From Streptomyces diastatochromogenes (GTDB lineage: Bacteria; Actinomycetota; Actinomycetes; Streptomycetales; Streptomycetaceae), in assembly GCA_026913215.1 (NCBI GenBank), contig JAPTYK010000001.1, positions 1,984,001 to 2,048,000 of the forward strand: DNA of 64,000 bases, read 5' to 3'. This document shows, piece by piece, positions 8,766 to 18,162 of this stretch. The notes below the pieces were generated by a model that saw only the letters and a list, made by a program, of their open reading frames with translations, searched no databases and was not told the origin of the DNA. The translations under genes and the position numbers were made by a program. Numbering within the stretch: the first letter of the stretch is position 1; each line of letters begins with the position of its first letter.

Positions 8766-9437
8766 TCAGGCGTCGTCGAGACCGCGCTCGATGGCGTACC
8801 GGACGAGCTCCACCCGGTTGTGCAGCTGGAGCTTGCCCAGGGTGTTCTGGACGTGGTTCTGCACCGTGCGGTGCGAGATGACCAGCCGCTCGGCGATCTG
8901 CTTGTAGCTGAGCCCCTTCGCGACGAGCCGCAGGACCTCGGTCTCGCGCTCCGTCAGCTGCGGGGCCTTCGGCTCGTCGGTGCCGGCCGCCGGGGCGGGC
9001 TCGGAGGCGAGCCGGCGGTACTCGCCGAGGACCAGCCCGGCCAGGCCCGGGGTGAAGACGGGGTCGCCGAGGGCCGTCCGGCGCACCGCGTCGATCAGCT
9101 CCTCCGTACTGGCCGACTTGAGGAGGTAGCCGGTGGCGCCGGACTTGACCGCCTCCAGGACGTCGGCGTGCTCGCCGCTCGCCGAGAGGACCAGGACCCG
9201 CAGCTCGGGGCGGCCGCCGACGAGCTCCTTGCAGACCTGGACGCCCGGCTTGACCGGCAGGTTCAGGTCCAGGACGAGGACGTCGGGTCCGGCCGCGACG
9301 GCGCGGCGCACGGCCTGCTCCCCGTCGCCGGCGGTGGCGACCACGTCGAAGCCCGCCTCGGCGAGGTCGCGGGCGACCGCGTCCCGCCACATCGGATGGT
9401 CGTCGACGACCATCACCTTGATCCGCTGCTCGCTCAC
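8766..9437 (-). CDS. macR: NarL/FixJ-type response regulator, MacR-like
   Basis: Cytoplasmic transcription factor of 223 aa. Receiver domain at about residues 5-125 with acidic D12/D13, phospho-acceptor D57 (LVLDLNLP) and the KSA lysine region; a LuxR-type helix-turn-helix covers about residues 158-220 (LTERETEVLRLVAKG then VQNHVQNTLGKL). It overlaps the kinase gene by four bases (GTGA), so the two are translationally coupled. Position next to the trpEG/ldh genes and family likeness point to MacR of the MacRS system of S. coelicolor (SCO2120/2121, from memory), which affects antibiotic production and morphogenesis. The ortholog name is an inference from synteny. Confidence 0.85.
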   Translation of the reverse strand: MSEQRIKVMVVDDHPMWRDAVARDLAEAGFDVVATAGDGEQAVRRAVAAGPDVLVLDLNLPVKPGVQVCKELVGGRPELRVLVLSASGEHADVLEAVKSGATGYLLKSASTEELIDAVRRTALGDPVFTPGLAGLVLGEYRRLASEPAPAAGTDEPKAPQLTERETEVLRLVAKGLSYKQIAERLVISHRTVQNHVQNTLGKLQLHNRVELVRYAIERGLDDA

Positions 9438-10653
9438 TTCTCCCCTGCCTTCCCCCGTGGGACCTTCAACTCGACTTCCGTGCCCTGGCCGGGGACCGAG
9501 ATCAGTTCGGCCGAACCGCCCAGGTCCCGCAGTCTCCCCGGATGGACAGGGCGACGCCCATCCGGCCCTCGCCCCAGGCCTCCGCGAGGCGGCCCTCCGG
9601 GATGCCGGGGCCGTCGTCCCGGACGGTGACGATCACCTCGTCCGGCCAGTCCTCGATCAGGATCCACGCGCGCGCGTCCTCCCCGGCGTGCACCCGGACG
9701 TTGTCCAGGGCGACGTCGACGGCGATGGTCAGCTCACGGGCGGTGGGCGCGGGCAGCAGCACCGGGGCGCCCGGCTCGGAGAGGGTGACCTTGGCCCCGG
9801 CGCGCGGGGCGAGCAGGGTGCGCAGGTCGACGGGCGCGTCGTCGTCGGGCTCGTCGTCCACCTCGACGACCCGGACGAAGGCGCCCTCGGACTCGTCCTC
9901 GGAGACCAGGCTGGGCCGGGTGAGCCCGCCCGCGACGAGGGTGCGGAGGGCGATCTCCTGCTCCCCCGCCATCCGGCCGAGCTCGGCGGCCTCGCCGCCG
10001 AGCGCCGTGCCGCGCCGCTGCACCATGGCGAGGACCTGGAGGACGCTGTCGTGGATGTCGCGGGCGAGCCGCTCCCGCTCCCGGGTCGCGGCCTCGATCT
10101 CCAGGGCGCGGGCGAGGGTGCGCTCGGAGGCGCGGGCGACCTCGACGACGTAGCCGATGGCGATGGAGGCGACCCAGACGAGGAGCACGTTGTGGAAGGT
10201 GTCCTGGCTGGGGTGCCCGCGCTCGACGATGTTGGCGACGGCGACCAGGGAGGAGGCGACCCCGGCCCAGCGCCAGCCGCCCTTGAGCGCGAAGGCGAGG
10301 ACGGAGCCGGCGGTCCATATCGACGGCAGGGTGGGGCCGTCGGACGACTGGGCCTGGGCGTCGGCGAGCGGGGTGAGGAGGATGCCGGTGAGGGCGACGG
10401 CGAGGTCGGCGACGAGGAAGCGCTTGGTGCAGCTCGCCGCGTTCGCCACCCTGGGGAGGGTGACGAGGGTCCAGACGCACAGCACCGCCAGATAGGCGAC
10501 GGCGATCCAGGGCCGCTCGTACCGCTCCCGGCCGAACGCGAAGATCAGCACCGCGTAGACCATCGTCAGGACGCGGTAGCCGGTCAGCGCCCGCCACAGC
10601 GGCTGCTCGACCGACATGCGCACGACACGCTCGCGCCTGGCCATCTTCCCCAC
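9434..10653 (-). pseudogene. macS: Membrane sensor histidine kinase, MacS-like (one frameshift near the end)
   Basis: Partner kinase of the adjacent regulator. The N-terminal third is hydrophobic with about five or six membrane segments (residues 20-190), then a HisKA_3 phospho-acceptor in RLARDIHDSVLQVLAM, then an HATPase domain (VDVALDNVRVHA N-box, VRDDGPGIPEG). The frame breaks at 9536-9539, where four C on the plus strand should be five; after repair the end reads GRLRDLGGSAELISVPGQGT and stops at 9434, overlapping the regulator start. The single run-length change points to a sequence error. Confidence 0.82.
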
Positions 10654-10677
10654 CCCCCGAAAACCCCTCGCGGGGAC

Positions 10678-11409
10678 TTACGCGCCGGACTCTTCCCGAG
10701 CGGCGATCTCGGCCTTGACGGCCTCCTTGGCCGCCTTCTCCGCGTCCGCGATCTGCCGCTTGGCGGCGGTCGCGTAAATGTCGACGTACTCCTGGCCGGA
10801 CAGCTTCATGATCTCGTACATGACCTCGTCGGTCACCGAGCGGAGGATGAAGCGGTCCCCCTCCATGCCCTGGTAGCGGGTGAAGTCCAGCGGCTTGCCG
10901 ATCCGGATCCCCGGGCGCATCAGCTTGGGGACGACCTTGCCGGGCGGCTGGATCTTCTCCGTGTCGATCATGGCGACCGGGATCACGGGCGCGCCGGTCG
11001 CCAGGGCGACGCGCGCCAGACCGCCGGGCTTGCCCCGGTAGAGGCGGCCGTCGGGCGAGCGGGTGCCCTCGGGGTAGATCCCGAAGAGCCCGCCGCCCTC
11101 GATGACCTCGATGCCGGCCTTGATGGCCGCCTCGCCCGCGCCGCGGGCACCCGAACGGTCCACCGGGAGCTGGCCGACGCCCTTGAAGAAGGCGGCGGTG
11201 AGCTTGCCCTTCACCCCGGGGGTGGTGAAGTACTCGGCCTTGGCGATGAAGGTGACCTTGCGGTCCAGGACGGCGGGCAGGAAGAAGGAGTCCGAGAAGG
11301 ACAGGTGGTTGCTCGCGAGGATCGCGGGTCCCTCGGCGGGAATGTTCTCCAGGCCCTCCACCCAGGGCCGGAAGGCGAGCTTCAGGGACCCTCCGAGGGA
11401 GAACTTCAT
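10678..11409 (-). CDS. 1-acyl-sn-glycerol-3-phosphate acyltransferase (PlsC-like)
   Basis: Acyltransferase of phospholipid synthesis, acting at the membrane to add the second acyl chain to lysophosphatidate or a related acceptor. Family motifs are complete: NHLSFSD (the HX4D motif), the PVDRSG block, FGIYPEGTRSPDG and a PVIPVAMI segment. About 243 aa from ATG 11409. The C-terminus is Ala/Lys/Glu-rich and probably helical. The frame stays open upstream (GELIYGA and more), so a start further up at TTG or GTG cannot be excluded; no clear ribosome site decides it. Divergent from the esterase gene. Confidence 0.82.
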   Translation of the reverse strand: MKFSLGGSLKLAFRPWVEGLENIPAEGPAILASNHLSFSDSFFLPAVLDRKVTFIAKAEYFTTPGVKGKLTAAFFKGVGQLPVDRSGARGAGEAAIKAGIEVIEGGGLFGIYPEGTRSPDGRLYRGKPGGLARVALATGAPVIPVAMIDTEKIQPPGKVVPKLMRPGIRIGKPLDFTRYQGMEGDRFILRSVTDEVMYEIMKLSGQEYVDIYATAAKRQIADAEKAAKEAVKAEIAAREESGA

Positions 11410-11598
11410 TGCGCCGTAGATCAACTCGCCATGCCTTCCGTGTGCCGTCGTCACGACTTTATCCCTTACCGGAGTACGGCCCCCGCTACGGCCCTGGTCG
11501 GTGTCGGTCCGGTCGCGTACCGTGAAGGTCCCTTCCCGTACTCCGTCCGCTCCGGCGCACCCGAAGGCGCCGGAGTCGCAACCGAACAGGAGACCCCG

Positions 11599-12381
11599 GT
11601 GCCGGTCCTTCCCGGAGCCGAGCCCTACCGCCATGAGGGCGGAGAGGTCGGCGTCCTTCTCTGTCACGGATTCACCGGTTCCCCGCAGTCGATGCGCCCG
11701 TGGGCCGAATACCTGGCCGAGCGCGGCCTGACGGTGTCGGTGCCGCTGCTGCCCGGCCACGGCACCCGCTGGCAGGACATGCAGCTCACCACCTGGCACG
11801 ACTGGTACGCGGAGGCCGACCGGGCCCTGCGCGAGCTCCTGGAGCGGTGCCGGACCGTCTTCGTCTTCGGTCTGTCCATGGGCGGGGCGCTCACGCTGCG
11901 GCTCGCCGCCCAGCACGGTGACGCGGTGCGGGGCATCGTCCTCGTCAACCCGGGCAACAAGGTGCACGGCCTGGCGGCGTACGCGCTGCCCGTCGCCCGT
12001 CACCTGGTCCCCTCCACGAAGGGCATCGCCAGCGACATCGCCAAGGAGGGCGCGGCCGAGATCGGCTACGACCGGGTGCCGCTGCACGCCGCGCACTCCC
12101 TGCGGCAGCTCTTCAAGACCGTGGACGCGCAGCTCCCGCAGGTCACCCAGCCGGTGGTGCTGCTCCACAGCCCCCAGGACCACATAGTGCCGCCCGCCGA
12201 CTCGGCCCGGATACTGTCCCGCATCTCCTCCACGGACGTCCGGGAGGTCCTGCTGGAACAGAGCTACCACGTGGCGACGTTGGACCATGATGCGGAGCGG
12301 ATCTTCGACGAGAGCCTGGCCTTCGTCGAGCGTCTGGCCCCGGATCTGGCCGACGGGAAGGGAAGCAGGAGCGGTGGCTGA
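11599..12381 (+). CDS. Alpha/beta-hydrolase, Est30-like carboxylesterase
   Basis: A 260-residue cytoplasmic hydrolase of the carboxylesterase/monoacylglycerol lipase family. Oxyanion segment LLCHGFTGSP near residue 20; nucleophile elbow GLSMGG with Ser at about residue 95; catalytic Asp in HSPQDHIVP and catalytic His in SYHVATLDHD. Length and motif spacing match Est30. GTG at 11599 has AGGAG six bases upstream. Its stop overlaps the next gene's GTG start by eight bases, so the two are coupled. It stands beside a lysophosphatidate acyltransferase gene on the other strand, which suggests acyl-lipid turnover, but the substrate is unknown. Confidence 0.85.
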   Translation: MPVLPGAEPYRHEGGEVGVLLCHGFTGSPQSMRPWAEYLAERGLTVSVPLLPGHGTRWQDMQLTTWHDWYAEADRALRELLERCRTVFVFGLSMGGALTLRLAAQHGDAVRGIVLVNPGNKVHGLAAYALPVARHLVPSTKGIASDIAKEGAAEIGYDRVPLHAAHSLRQLFKTVDAQLPQVTQPVVLLHSPQDHIVPPADSARILSRISSTDVREVLLEQSYHVATLDHDAERIFDESLAFVERLAPDLADGKGSRSGG

Positions 12382-13007
12382 GCAGCAGGACGGCGACGGG
12401 CGGGAGCCGCAGCCCATCGACGAGGAGGCGGCCTGGGCCGCGATCGTCGCCGGGTACGGCGAGGAGCCCGCGGACCCCCCGGGGACGAAGCCGTTCCGGC
12501 CCGTCGAGAACCTGTCGCTGCCGGAGCCCGAGGAGGACGAGGACTCCGGGGAGATCCGGCCGGTGAAGGGCACGGCCTGGAAGCCCCGGCCGAAGCCCGT
12601 GCCCGAGGAGCCCGAGGCGGAGGAGGACCCGGAGGGGGTCCCGAGCGGCCCGCGCTCGGCAGCTCGATCGTGTTCGCGCCCGGGGTGCGGACCGGCGGCC
12701 CCGGGACTACAGCCCGGCCGAGCCGGACGGGACGGCGGACGGCGACGGCGAGGGCCACTTCGTCCCGCCGGAGCCGCCCCCGCTCCCCGAGGCGGACACC
12801 ACGACCAAGTTCGCCTGGCTCGCGGTCGTCGGCGGCCCGGTCCTGATGCTGCTCGCCGTCCTGCTCCAGTGGGACATGACCTGGTGGCTCACCACGATCT
12901 GCGTGGGCGGCTTCCTGGGCGGCTTCGTGACCCTGGTGGCCCGCATGAAGCACGACGACGACGATGACGACGGCTTCGACGACCCGGGCCGGGGCGCGGT
13001 CGTCTAG
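12374..13007 (+). pseudogene. Acidic membrane protein of unknown function (frame broken)
   Basis: The first two thirds are low-complexity, rich in Glu, Asp and Pro (EEPEAEEDPEG-like segments), with an opening MAEQQDGDGREPQPIDEEAAW. After a frame change near 12650 the frame continues FVPPEPPPLPEADTTTKFAW, then two membrane helices (about 30 residues apart) and an Asp-rich tail ending GAVV. I recognise this only as a conserved Streptomyces membrane protein coupled to the esterase gene; its function is not known to me. The broken point is again a short G/C run. Confidence 0.65.
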
Positions 13008-13177
13008 GACGCGCCCCACGAGGCGGGCACCCGGACCGCCACCGGTACCGGAAGGCGGGCTGATCCTCCCGACGCCGCCCTCGCGCCGGCCGGCGCCGGG
13101 GCGCCTCCCGGCTTCGGACGGCCGCGCCGGACTCCGTCCGTCGGGCAGGCGGCCGGGCCGGTCGAGTCGGGCGGCCC

Positions 13178-13922
13178 TCAGGGTGCCGCGGGCACCCGGA
13201 CCGCCGCCAGTACCGGGAGGTGGTCGGTGGCGGCCGGAGGTCCGCCGGGTCGAGGTCGTCCGGGACCCCGCAGCCGAGGAACTCGACGCCGGGGGTCGCC
13301 AGGATCGCGTCGATGCGCTGATGGGGGTCGGCGGGGGTGGAGGTGTGCTCGCCGCCCCAGGGGCTGACCGCCCAGCCGTCCCGGAGCTCGTCCGTGAGGC
13401 GGGTGAAGGCGGGGCCGCCGGGGCGTTCGTTCAGGTCGCCGGCGACGAGGGCGTGCGGGTGCCGAGGGCGGCGACCCGGTCGAGGACCATCCCGGCCTGC
13501 GCGTACCGCTCGTCCTGCCGCAGGCTCAGATGGCAGCTGATCACCCCGAGCCGGGCCCCGGCGAAGCGGACGACGGCGGTCGCGAGGCCGCGCCGGTGCA
13601 GGCCGGGCGTCAGCGGCAGCAGGACGTCCTCCGTGCGCTCCACCGTGGCCCGCAGGGAGCACAGCAGCATCGGTCCGGCCGCGGTGGCGCCGCCGCTCAG
13701 CATGACGAGCTCGCTCTTGGCGGCGAGCCGGGCGGCGTGTTTGCGCCAGCGGAAGAAGCGCGGGGCCTCCTGGACGAAGACGAGGTCCGGGGCGCAGGCG
13801 CGGATCACCCGGGCGAGGGCGTCCTCGTCGTCGCGCATCGAGCGGACGTTGTAGCTCAGGACCCGGAGGACGGCCGAACCGTCGCTCTCGGTGCGGGAGT
13901 TGGGCAGCTCACTGATCGCCAT
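13178..13922 (-). pseudogene. Endonuclease/exonuclease/phosphatase family protein (frame broken)
   Basis: Fold of DNase I and sphingomyelinase-type phosphoesterases. Visible blocks: RVLSYNVRSMRDD at the start (catalytic Asn), LVFVQEAP (Glu metal ligand), LGVISCHLS, then in a second frame LVAGDLNERPGGPAF and RIDAILATPGVEF, and in a third frame the closing TDHLPVLAAVRV (catalytic Asp-His). At least two single-base losses (near 13440 and near 13230) separate the frames; repair gives one continuous domain of about 248 aa. No signal peptide is visible. It is downstream of glkA but behind a strong terminator, so probably has its own promoter. Confidence 0.8.
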
Positions 13923-13936
13923 GGCGGCCAACATAC

Positions 13937-13980
13937 GACGACCGCCCGCCGTGTCCGAGAGGACGCGGCGGGCGGTCGTC
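13937..13980 (-). terminator. Terminator after glkA
   Basis: Perfect 15-bp stem (GACGACCGCCCGCCG with its complement at 13966-13980), extended by GTCC/GGAC inside the loop, 19 bases after the glucokinase stop codon and immediately before the endonuclease gene. Confidence 0.85.
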
Positions 13981-13999
13981 AGATGCCCTGAGTACGGGT

Positions 14000-14941
14000 T
14001 CAGCCCTGGCGGGCGAGGTCGGCCGCGCCGACCAGGCCGGCCTTGTTGCCGAGCTGGGCCGCGAGGACCTGCGCGTGCGGGCGCCACTGGCCGCCGATCA
14101 GCCAGCGCCGGAAGGACTTGCGGATCGGGTCGAGGACGAGGTCGCCCTCGTCCGAGACGCCGCCGCCGACGATGAACGCCGAGGGGTCGAAGAGCGAGGC
14201 CAGGTCGGCGAGACCGGCGCCCGCCCAGCGGGCCAGCTCGCGGAAGGAGTCGATCGCCACCGGGTCGCCCGCGCGGGCGGCCTGGCTGACGTGCTTGCCC
14301 TCGATGCCCTCCGGGGTGCCGTCGCCGAGGCCGAGGAGGAGCTCCGCGCGCTCCGGGGTGGCGTTGGCGCGCTGCTTGGCGTACCGGACGAGGGCGCGGC
14401 CGGAGGCGTACTGCTCCCAGCAGCCCTGGCTGCCGCAGCCGCACAGCAGGCCGTCCGGGACGACCCGGATGTGGCCGAACTCGGCGGCCACGCCGAAGCG
14501 TCCGCGGCGCAGCTTGTTGCCGATGATGATGCCGCCGCCGAGGCCGGTGCCGAGGGTGATGCAGATGACGTCCTCGTGGCCCTGGCCGGCGCCGAAGCGG
14601 TACTCGCCCCAGGCCGCCGCGTTGGCGTCGTTCTCGACGACGACGGGCAGACCGACCCGCTGCTCGACCTTGTCCTTGAGCGGCTCGTGGCGCCAGTCGA
14701 TGTTCGGCGCGAAGAGGACGGTGGCGCGCTTGTCGTCGACGTAGCCCGCGGCTCCGATGCCGACGGCCTCGATCTGGTACCCCTTGCCGGCCTCGGAGAC
14801 CGCGGCGCAGATGGCGTCGACGATGCCTTCGGGGGTCGGCGGGGTGGGCACGGTGTGCGTGTCGAGGATGTTGCCCTCCTCGTCGACCACGCCGGCCGCG
14901 ATCTTCGTGCCGCCGATGTCGACGCCGATGGTGAGTCCCAT
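14000..14941 (-). CDS. glkA: ROK-family glucokinase
   Basis: Phosphorylates glucose with ATP and, in Streptomyces, is needed for carbon catabolite repression (GlkA). 313 aa. ATP-binding GVDIGGTKIAAG at residues 5-16; ENDANAAAWGEY carries the catalytic Asp; GTGLGGGI is the sugar/phosphate loop; the ROK zinc motif EFGHI then CGCGSQGCWEQYASG is complete. ATG at 14941 has GAGGGA four bases upstream and gives the family N-terminus. Context (endonuclease and DUF5304-type genes on either side) agrees with the S. coelicolor glkA locus as I remember it. Confidence 0.95.
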   Translation of the reverse strand: MGLTIGVDIGGTKIAAGVVDEEGNILDTHTVPTPPTPEGIVDAICAAVSEAGKGYQIEAVGIGAAGYVDDKRATVLFAPNIDWRHEPLKDKVEQRVGLPVVVENDANAAAWGEYRFGAGQGHEDVICITLGTGLGGGIIIGNKLRRGRFGVAAEFGHIRVVPDGLLCGCGSQGCWEQYASGRALVRYAKQRANATPERAELLLGLGDGTPEGIEGKHVSQAARAGDPVAIDSFRELARWAGAGLADLASLFDPSAFIVGGGVSDEGDLVLDPIRKSFRRWLIGGQWRPHAQVLAAQLGNKAGLVGAADLARQG

Positions 14942-15007
14942 GTGTCCCTCAGTTTTCGGTCGAGCCCCGCTAAGGCCCACCGTACCCGAGCGGGGACGGC
15001 CCCCCGG

Positions 15008-15497
15008 TCAGTCGAGGTCGATGTGCTGGCCGGTTCCGGGCCCCTCGTCGTCCTTGCGGTCTCCCTCGGGACCGCCCTCGGGACCGCCCGTGCCGGGGGC
15101 GTCCGCGTCGCGGCGCGGGTCGTCCTCGTCCGGTACGGCGCCGCCGCGGGTCCAGCGGGTCTCGTGGCCCTCGACGGCGGAGCGGTAGGCGGCGAGCAGT
15201 TCGCTGCCGGCGGCGGCGAGGTGGTCGAAGACCTGCGGGTTGCGTTCGATGACGGGCTCGACGACGGCCTTCGCCTGGTTGACGAGCTGCTGCACGGTGT
15301 GCGCGGCGGTCTGCGCGGCCTGGCCGCCGAGGAGGGGCTCCCAGGCCGCCGGAGACCTTCTCGGCCACGGCCTCGAAGAGCTTGCGGAACTCCTCCGCGG
15401 GCGAGCCGGGCCCCTCGGCGCGCCGCGCCCGGCGGCGGGCCCTCTCCGCCTCCAGGTCCTCGGCACAGGCCTCGGCCCAGGCGTCCGAATCGCTCAT
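15008..15497 (-). pseudogene. DUF5304-like hypothetical protein (one frameshift)
   Basis: A small, charged cytoplasmic protein known only from actinobacteria. It opens with MSDSDAWAEACAEDLEAER, then has two helical segments (EEFRKLFEAVAEKV and QQLVNQAKAVVEPVIERNP) and an acidic Gly/Pro-rich tail ending QHIDLD. The frame breaks once near 15345 inside VSGGLGAWEPLLGG; on either side the sequence is family-like. I recognise the family but no function is established. It is just upstream of glkA on the same strand (66 bases), so they may be cotranscribed. Confidence 0.7.
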
Positions 15498-15541
15498 GGC
15501 GTACTCCTCAGTGGCTGCGTACTTCGACGGTACACGCCGCC

Positions 15542-16654
15542 TCAGGGGGTGCGGGGCCAGAGCCCGGGGTCGGGCGTGAAGCGCACCCGGAGGTCCCCGT
15601 CGACGAGCCCGGCGCCGGTGACGGTGCAGCGGCGCAGGGCGCCGGGCAGCGGGACGCCGCGGCGGAACGCGCCGACGGTCAGGAGCAGTTCGTCGCCGCG
15701 GCGGACGAGGAGAGCTCCTCCTTGACGGCGCCCGGCAGGGATGTGCCAGACCAGGACGCCGTCCTCCTCGCGCCGGTCCTCGACGGCCCACTCCGGTACG
15801 GGGCCGTCTTCACGGTCCGGGCGGGCGCGAGGAGGGCGAGGTCCTCAGGCCCGCCCGGGGCCCGGCCGAGGTGCGGGAGCTCGTGCAGTTCGCCGGTGGC
15901 GTCGGTGCGGAGCTCCGCGAGGTGCCGGTGCTGTGCGGCGGCGAGTCCGGCGAGCCAGGGGTCCTCGGAGGCGGCGGGAGGATCCGGTTGGCGACGACGG
16001 CGTCGAGGGCGAGGCGCTGGACGGCGAGGCCGAGGCGCGCGGTGCGCAGGGCGCGGGCGGCGCCGGGGCCGGGTTCGAGGACGAGCCGGACGGTGGTGCC
16101 GGGGCTTCGACGACGGCCTGGACGGCGGCGAGTTCCGCCTCCCAGCGGGCGGTGGTCTCGTACAGCCACTGCGCCGGCATGGGGACGCCCGCGAGCTGGG
16201 CGAGCATCGGGCGCAGGGCGCGGGCGGCCTGCCGTTCCCGCGGCAGCAGGCGGCGCAGATAGCGGCGGAGCTGGCCGGGCAGGGCGAGCAGGGCGAGTGC
16301 CTCCCGCAGCGGGGGCAGGTCGACGACGGCGAGGTCGTGCCCGCCCTCGGCCGCGTCGCGCACCGCCCTGAGCTGGGCGAACGGCCGGCTCCCGGGAGCT
16401 CGGTCAGCTCGGCCTCCTCGAAGGGCGCGGCGCCGAGCAGGTCGAAGGCGGCGGCGGAGCGTTCCTGGAGGGCGAGGAACTCCGCCGGAAGTCGTCCCGG
16501 GCCGCGGCCTCAGGCTCTCCACTCCCGGGAGCGGGCCCGCCTCCTCCGAGACCAGCAGCACCCTGCGCCCGGCCCGCGCCTCGGCGAGGGCGGTGGCGGC
16601 GGCGAGGGTGGTACGGCCTGCGCCGCCGGGCCCGGTGACAAGGATGATCCGCAT
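15542..16654 (-). pseudogene. ArsA-like P-loop ATPase (frame broken)
   Basis: Starts MRIILVTGPGGAGRTTLAAAT, a P-loop of the ArsA/Get3/MinD group. The usual signature GKGGVGKT is altered to GPGGAGRT: the Lys two residues before the Thr is Arg, as I recall for the Streptomyces members. Further blocks (DLAVVDLPPLREALALLALP, RLVLEPGPGAARALRTARL) match ArsA-type ATPases, but at least three frame changes (near 15960, 16110, 16390-16560) interrupt them. The repaired protein ends FTPDPGLWPRTP at 15542. Role in the cell unknown; possibly a companion of the neighbouring conserved hypothetical genes. Confidence 0.7.
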
Positions 16655-16721
16655 GCGGCGAAACGTTACCGGTCCCCCGTGAGGGGCCGGCGACCCGCTC
16701 GCGGGCCGCCGCCGCGGGGCG

Positions 16722-17162
16722 TCACGCGCCCGACTCGACCCGCTGCTTCAGGCCCTGGAGGGCGCGGTCGATGATGACCTTCTCGGCCTTGCGCTTGATC
16801 ATGCCGAGCATGGGGATCTTGACGTCGACGGTGAGCTGGTAGGTCACCTCGGTGCGGTCGGCGCCGAGGTCCTTGAGGAGGTAGGAGCCGTCGAGGGAGC
16901 GGAGCATCTGGGACTTGACCAGGGTCCAGCTGACCTCGTTGTCCCCGGTCCAGGTGTACGCGAGGGTGTGGTCGTCCTTGATGGCGCCCGCGTCGAGGAG
17001 GAGGCGCACCTTCTCGGCGCGCCCGGCGCCGTCGGAGGAGAGGACCTCGGCCTCCTTCACCTCGCCGGTCCACTCGGGGTAGCGGGCGAAGTCGGCGATC
17101 ACGCCCATGACGTCGGCCGGCGCCGCCTCGATGGTGATGCTCGAGCTGGTGTGTTCGGCCAT
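16722..17162 (-). CDS. SRPBCC/polyketide-cyclase-like protein
   Basis: 146 aa START/Bet v1-like fold (SRPBCC superfamily), a small cytoplasmic protein with a hydrophobic pocket. Recognisable blocks: SSSITIEAAPADVMGVIADFARYPEW near the start and the long C-terminal helix KRKAEKVIIDRALQGLKQRVESGA. Related actinobacterial proteins bind lipids or aromatic ligands; no substrate can be read from this sequence. ATG at 17162 is preceded by GGAGGAG at eight bases. It directly precedes the ArsA-like ATPase gene on the same strand (67 bases), so the two may be one transcript. Confidence 0.8.
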   Translation of the reverse strand: MAEHTSSSITIEAAPADVMGVIADFARYPEWTGEVKEAEVLSSDGAGRAEKVRLLLDAGAIKDDHTLAYTWTGDNEVSWTLVKSQMLRSLDGSYLLKDLGADRTEVTYQLTVDVKIPMLGMIKRKAEKVIIDRALQGLKQRVESGA

Positions 17163-17251
17163 CGCGGTGGCTCCTCCACTGTGCGGTCCGGCGGAAGTAC
17201 GAGGGCACAGGCGTGCCGGTGGAAGGCTATCGCGCCCCCGTGGCCGCGCCG

Positions 17252-18019
17252 TCACCACTCCAGGGCGAAGGGCCTTCCGGTCGAGGCGAAGTGGCCGACG
17301 TTCACGCACTCGGTCGCACCGATCCGCATCCGCCGGGCGAGCGGCTGGTGGACGTGGCCGAAGAGGGCGTAGCGGGGCCGGACGCGGTGGAGGGCGTCGA
17401 GCAGGGCCCGGCTGCCGCGCTCGAAGCGGCGGGCGACGGTGTCGTACGTCAGCTCGGGCACGTCCGGGGGGATGTGGGAGCAGAGGACGTCGACGTCGCC
17501 GAGGGCCTCGACCTTGGCGGCGTACTCCTCGTCGGAGATCTCGTACGGGGTGCGCATGGGCGTGCGCAGTCCGCCGCCGACGAAGCCGAAGACCAGTCCG
17601 CCGAGCTCGATCCGGTCGCCGTCGAGGACCGTCGTCCCCGGACCGGCGAAGTCGACCCAGAGCCGGGGGATGTCGACGTTCCCGTAGGTGGCGTACGTGG
17701 GGGTGGGGAAGGCGGCGAAGAGTTCGGCGTACTGGCGGCGGACCGCGCCCTCGATGGCGGTCTCGCGGTCGACGTCGAGCTCGGCCCAGAGGCGTCGGCC
17801 CAGGTCACGGGCCTCGTCGAAGCGGCGGGCGGTACGGAGCTCGACGAGCCGGTCGGCGTTCTCGGTGCCGAAGAGGTCGGGGAAGATGCCCCGGCTGTGG
17901 TCGGCGTAGTCGAGGAAGAGGACCAGGTCACCCAGGCATATGAGGGCGTCGGCGCCCTCCCCCGCCTTGGCGAGGTCGCCGGCGTTGCCGTGCACGTCAC
18001 TGACCACATGGACTCGCAT
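17252..18019 (-). CDS. Metallophosphoesterase
   Basis: Calcineurin-like phosphoesterase, 255 aa. Metal-ligand motifs in order: SDVHGN (residues 7-12), CLGDLVLF, YATYGNVDIP (the GNHD motif with Val for His), LCSHIPP and FGHVHQP. The GNVD replacement of the usual GNHD His is worth noting, since that His normally acts on the leaving phosphate. Likely a cytoplasmic phosphodiesterase or phosphatase; natural substrate unknown. ATG at 18019. Divergent from the acyl-CoA synthetase gene. Confidence 0.85.
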   Translation of the reverse strand: MRVHVVSDVHGNAGDLAKAGEGADALICLGDLVLFLDYADHSRGIFPDLFGTENADRLVELRTARRFDEARDLGRRLWAELDVDRETAIEGAVRRQYAELFAAFPTPTYATYGNVDIPRLWVDFAGPGTTVLDGDRIELGGLVFGFVGGGLRTPMRTPYEISDEEYAAKVEALGDVDVLCSHIPPDVPELTYDTVARRFERGSRALLDALHRVRPRYALFGHVHQPLARRMRIGATECVNVGHFASTGRPFALEW

Positions 18020-18149
18020 GACCCCACCTTAGGGGGTGTCACCTGCGGTTACTTGGGAGTCGTGAAACCTGTGGATTACTGTGCGCAGAGCACGGTCACG
18101 CGTGTGTGACGCACGGAACATCTGGCCGGGACCCCTATCGGGAACCGCG

Positions 18150-18162
18150 TACCGGCGAGTAA
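18150..18162. promoter_or_regulatory. Possible operator, TACCGGCGAGTAA
   Basis: Imperfect palindrome of the TTAC-N6-GTAA kind in the divergent region between the phosphoesterase and acyl-CoA synthetase genes, 112 bases before the latter. Operators of this shape occur before actinobacterial acyl-CoA genes controlled by TetR-like regulators, but the assignment is weak. Confidence 0.3.

Noticed and set aside
9133..11598. Long open plus-strand frame running into the esterase gene
   Set aside because: Opposite the macRS and acyltransferase genes and without motifs; only the part from GTG 11599 matches a known family.
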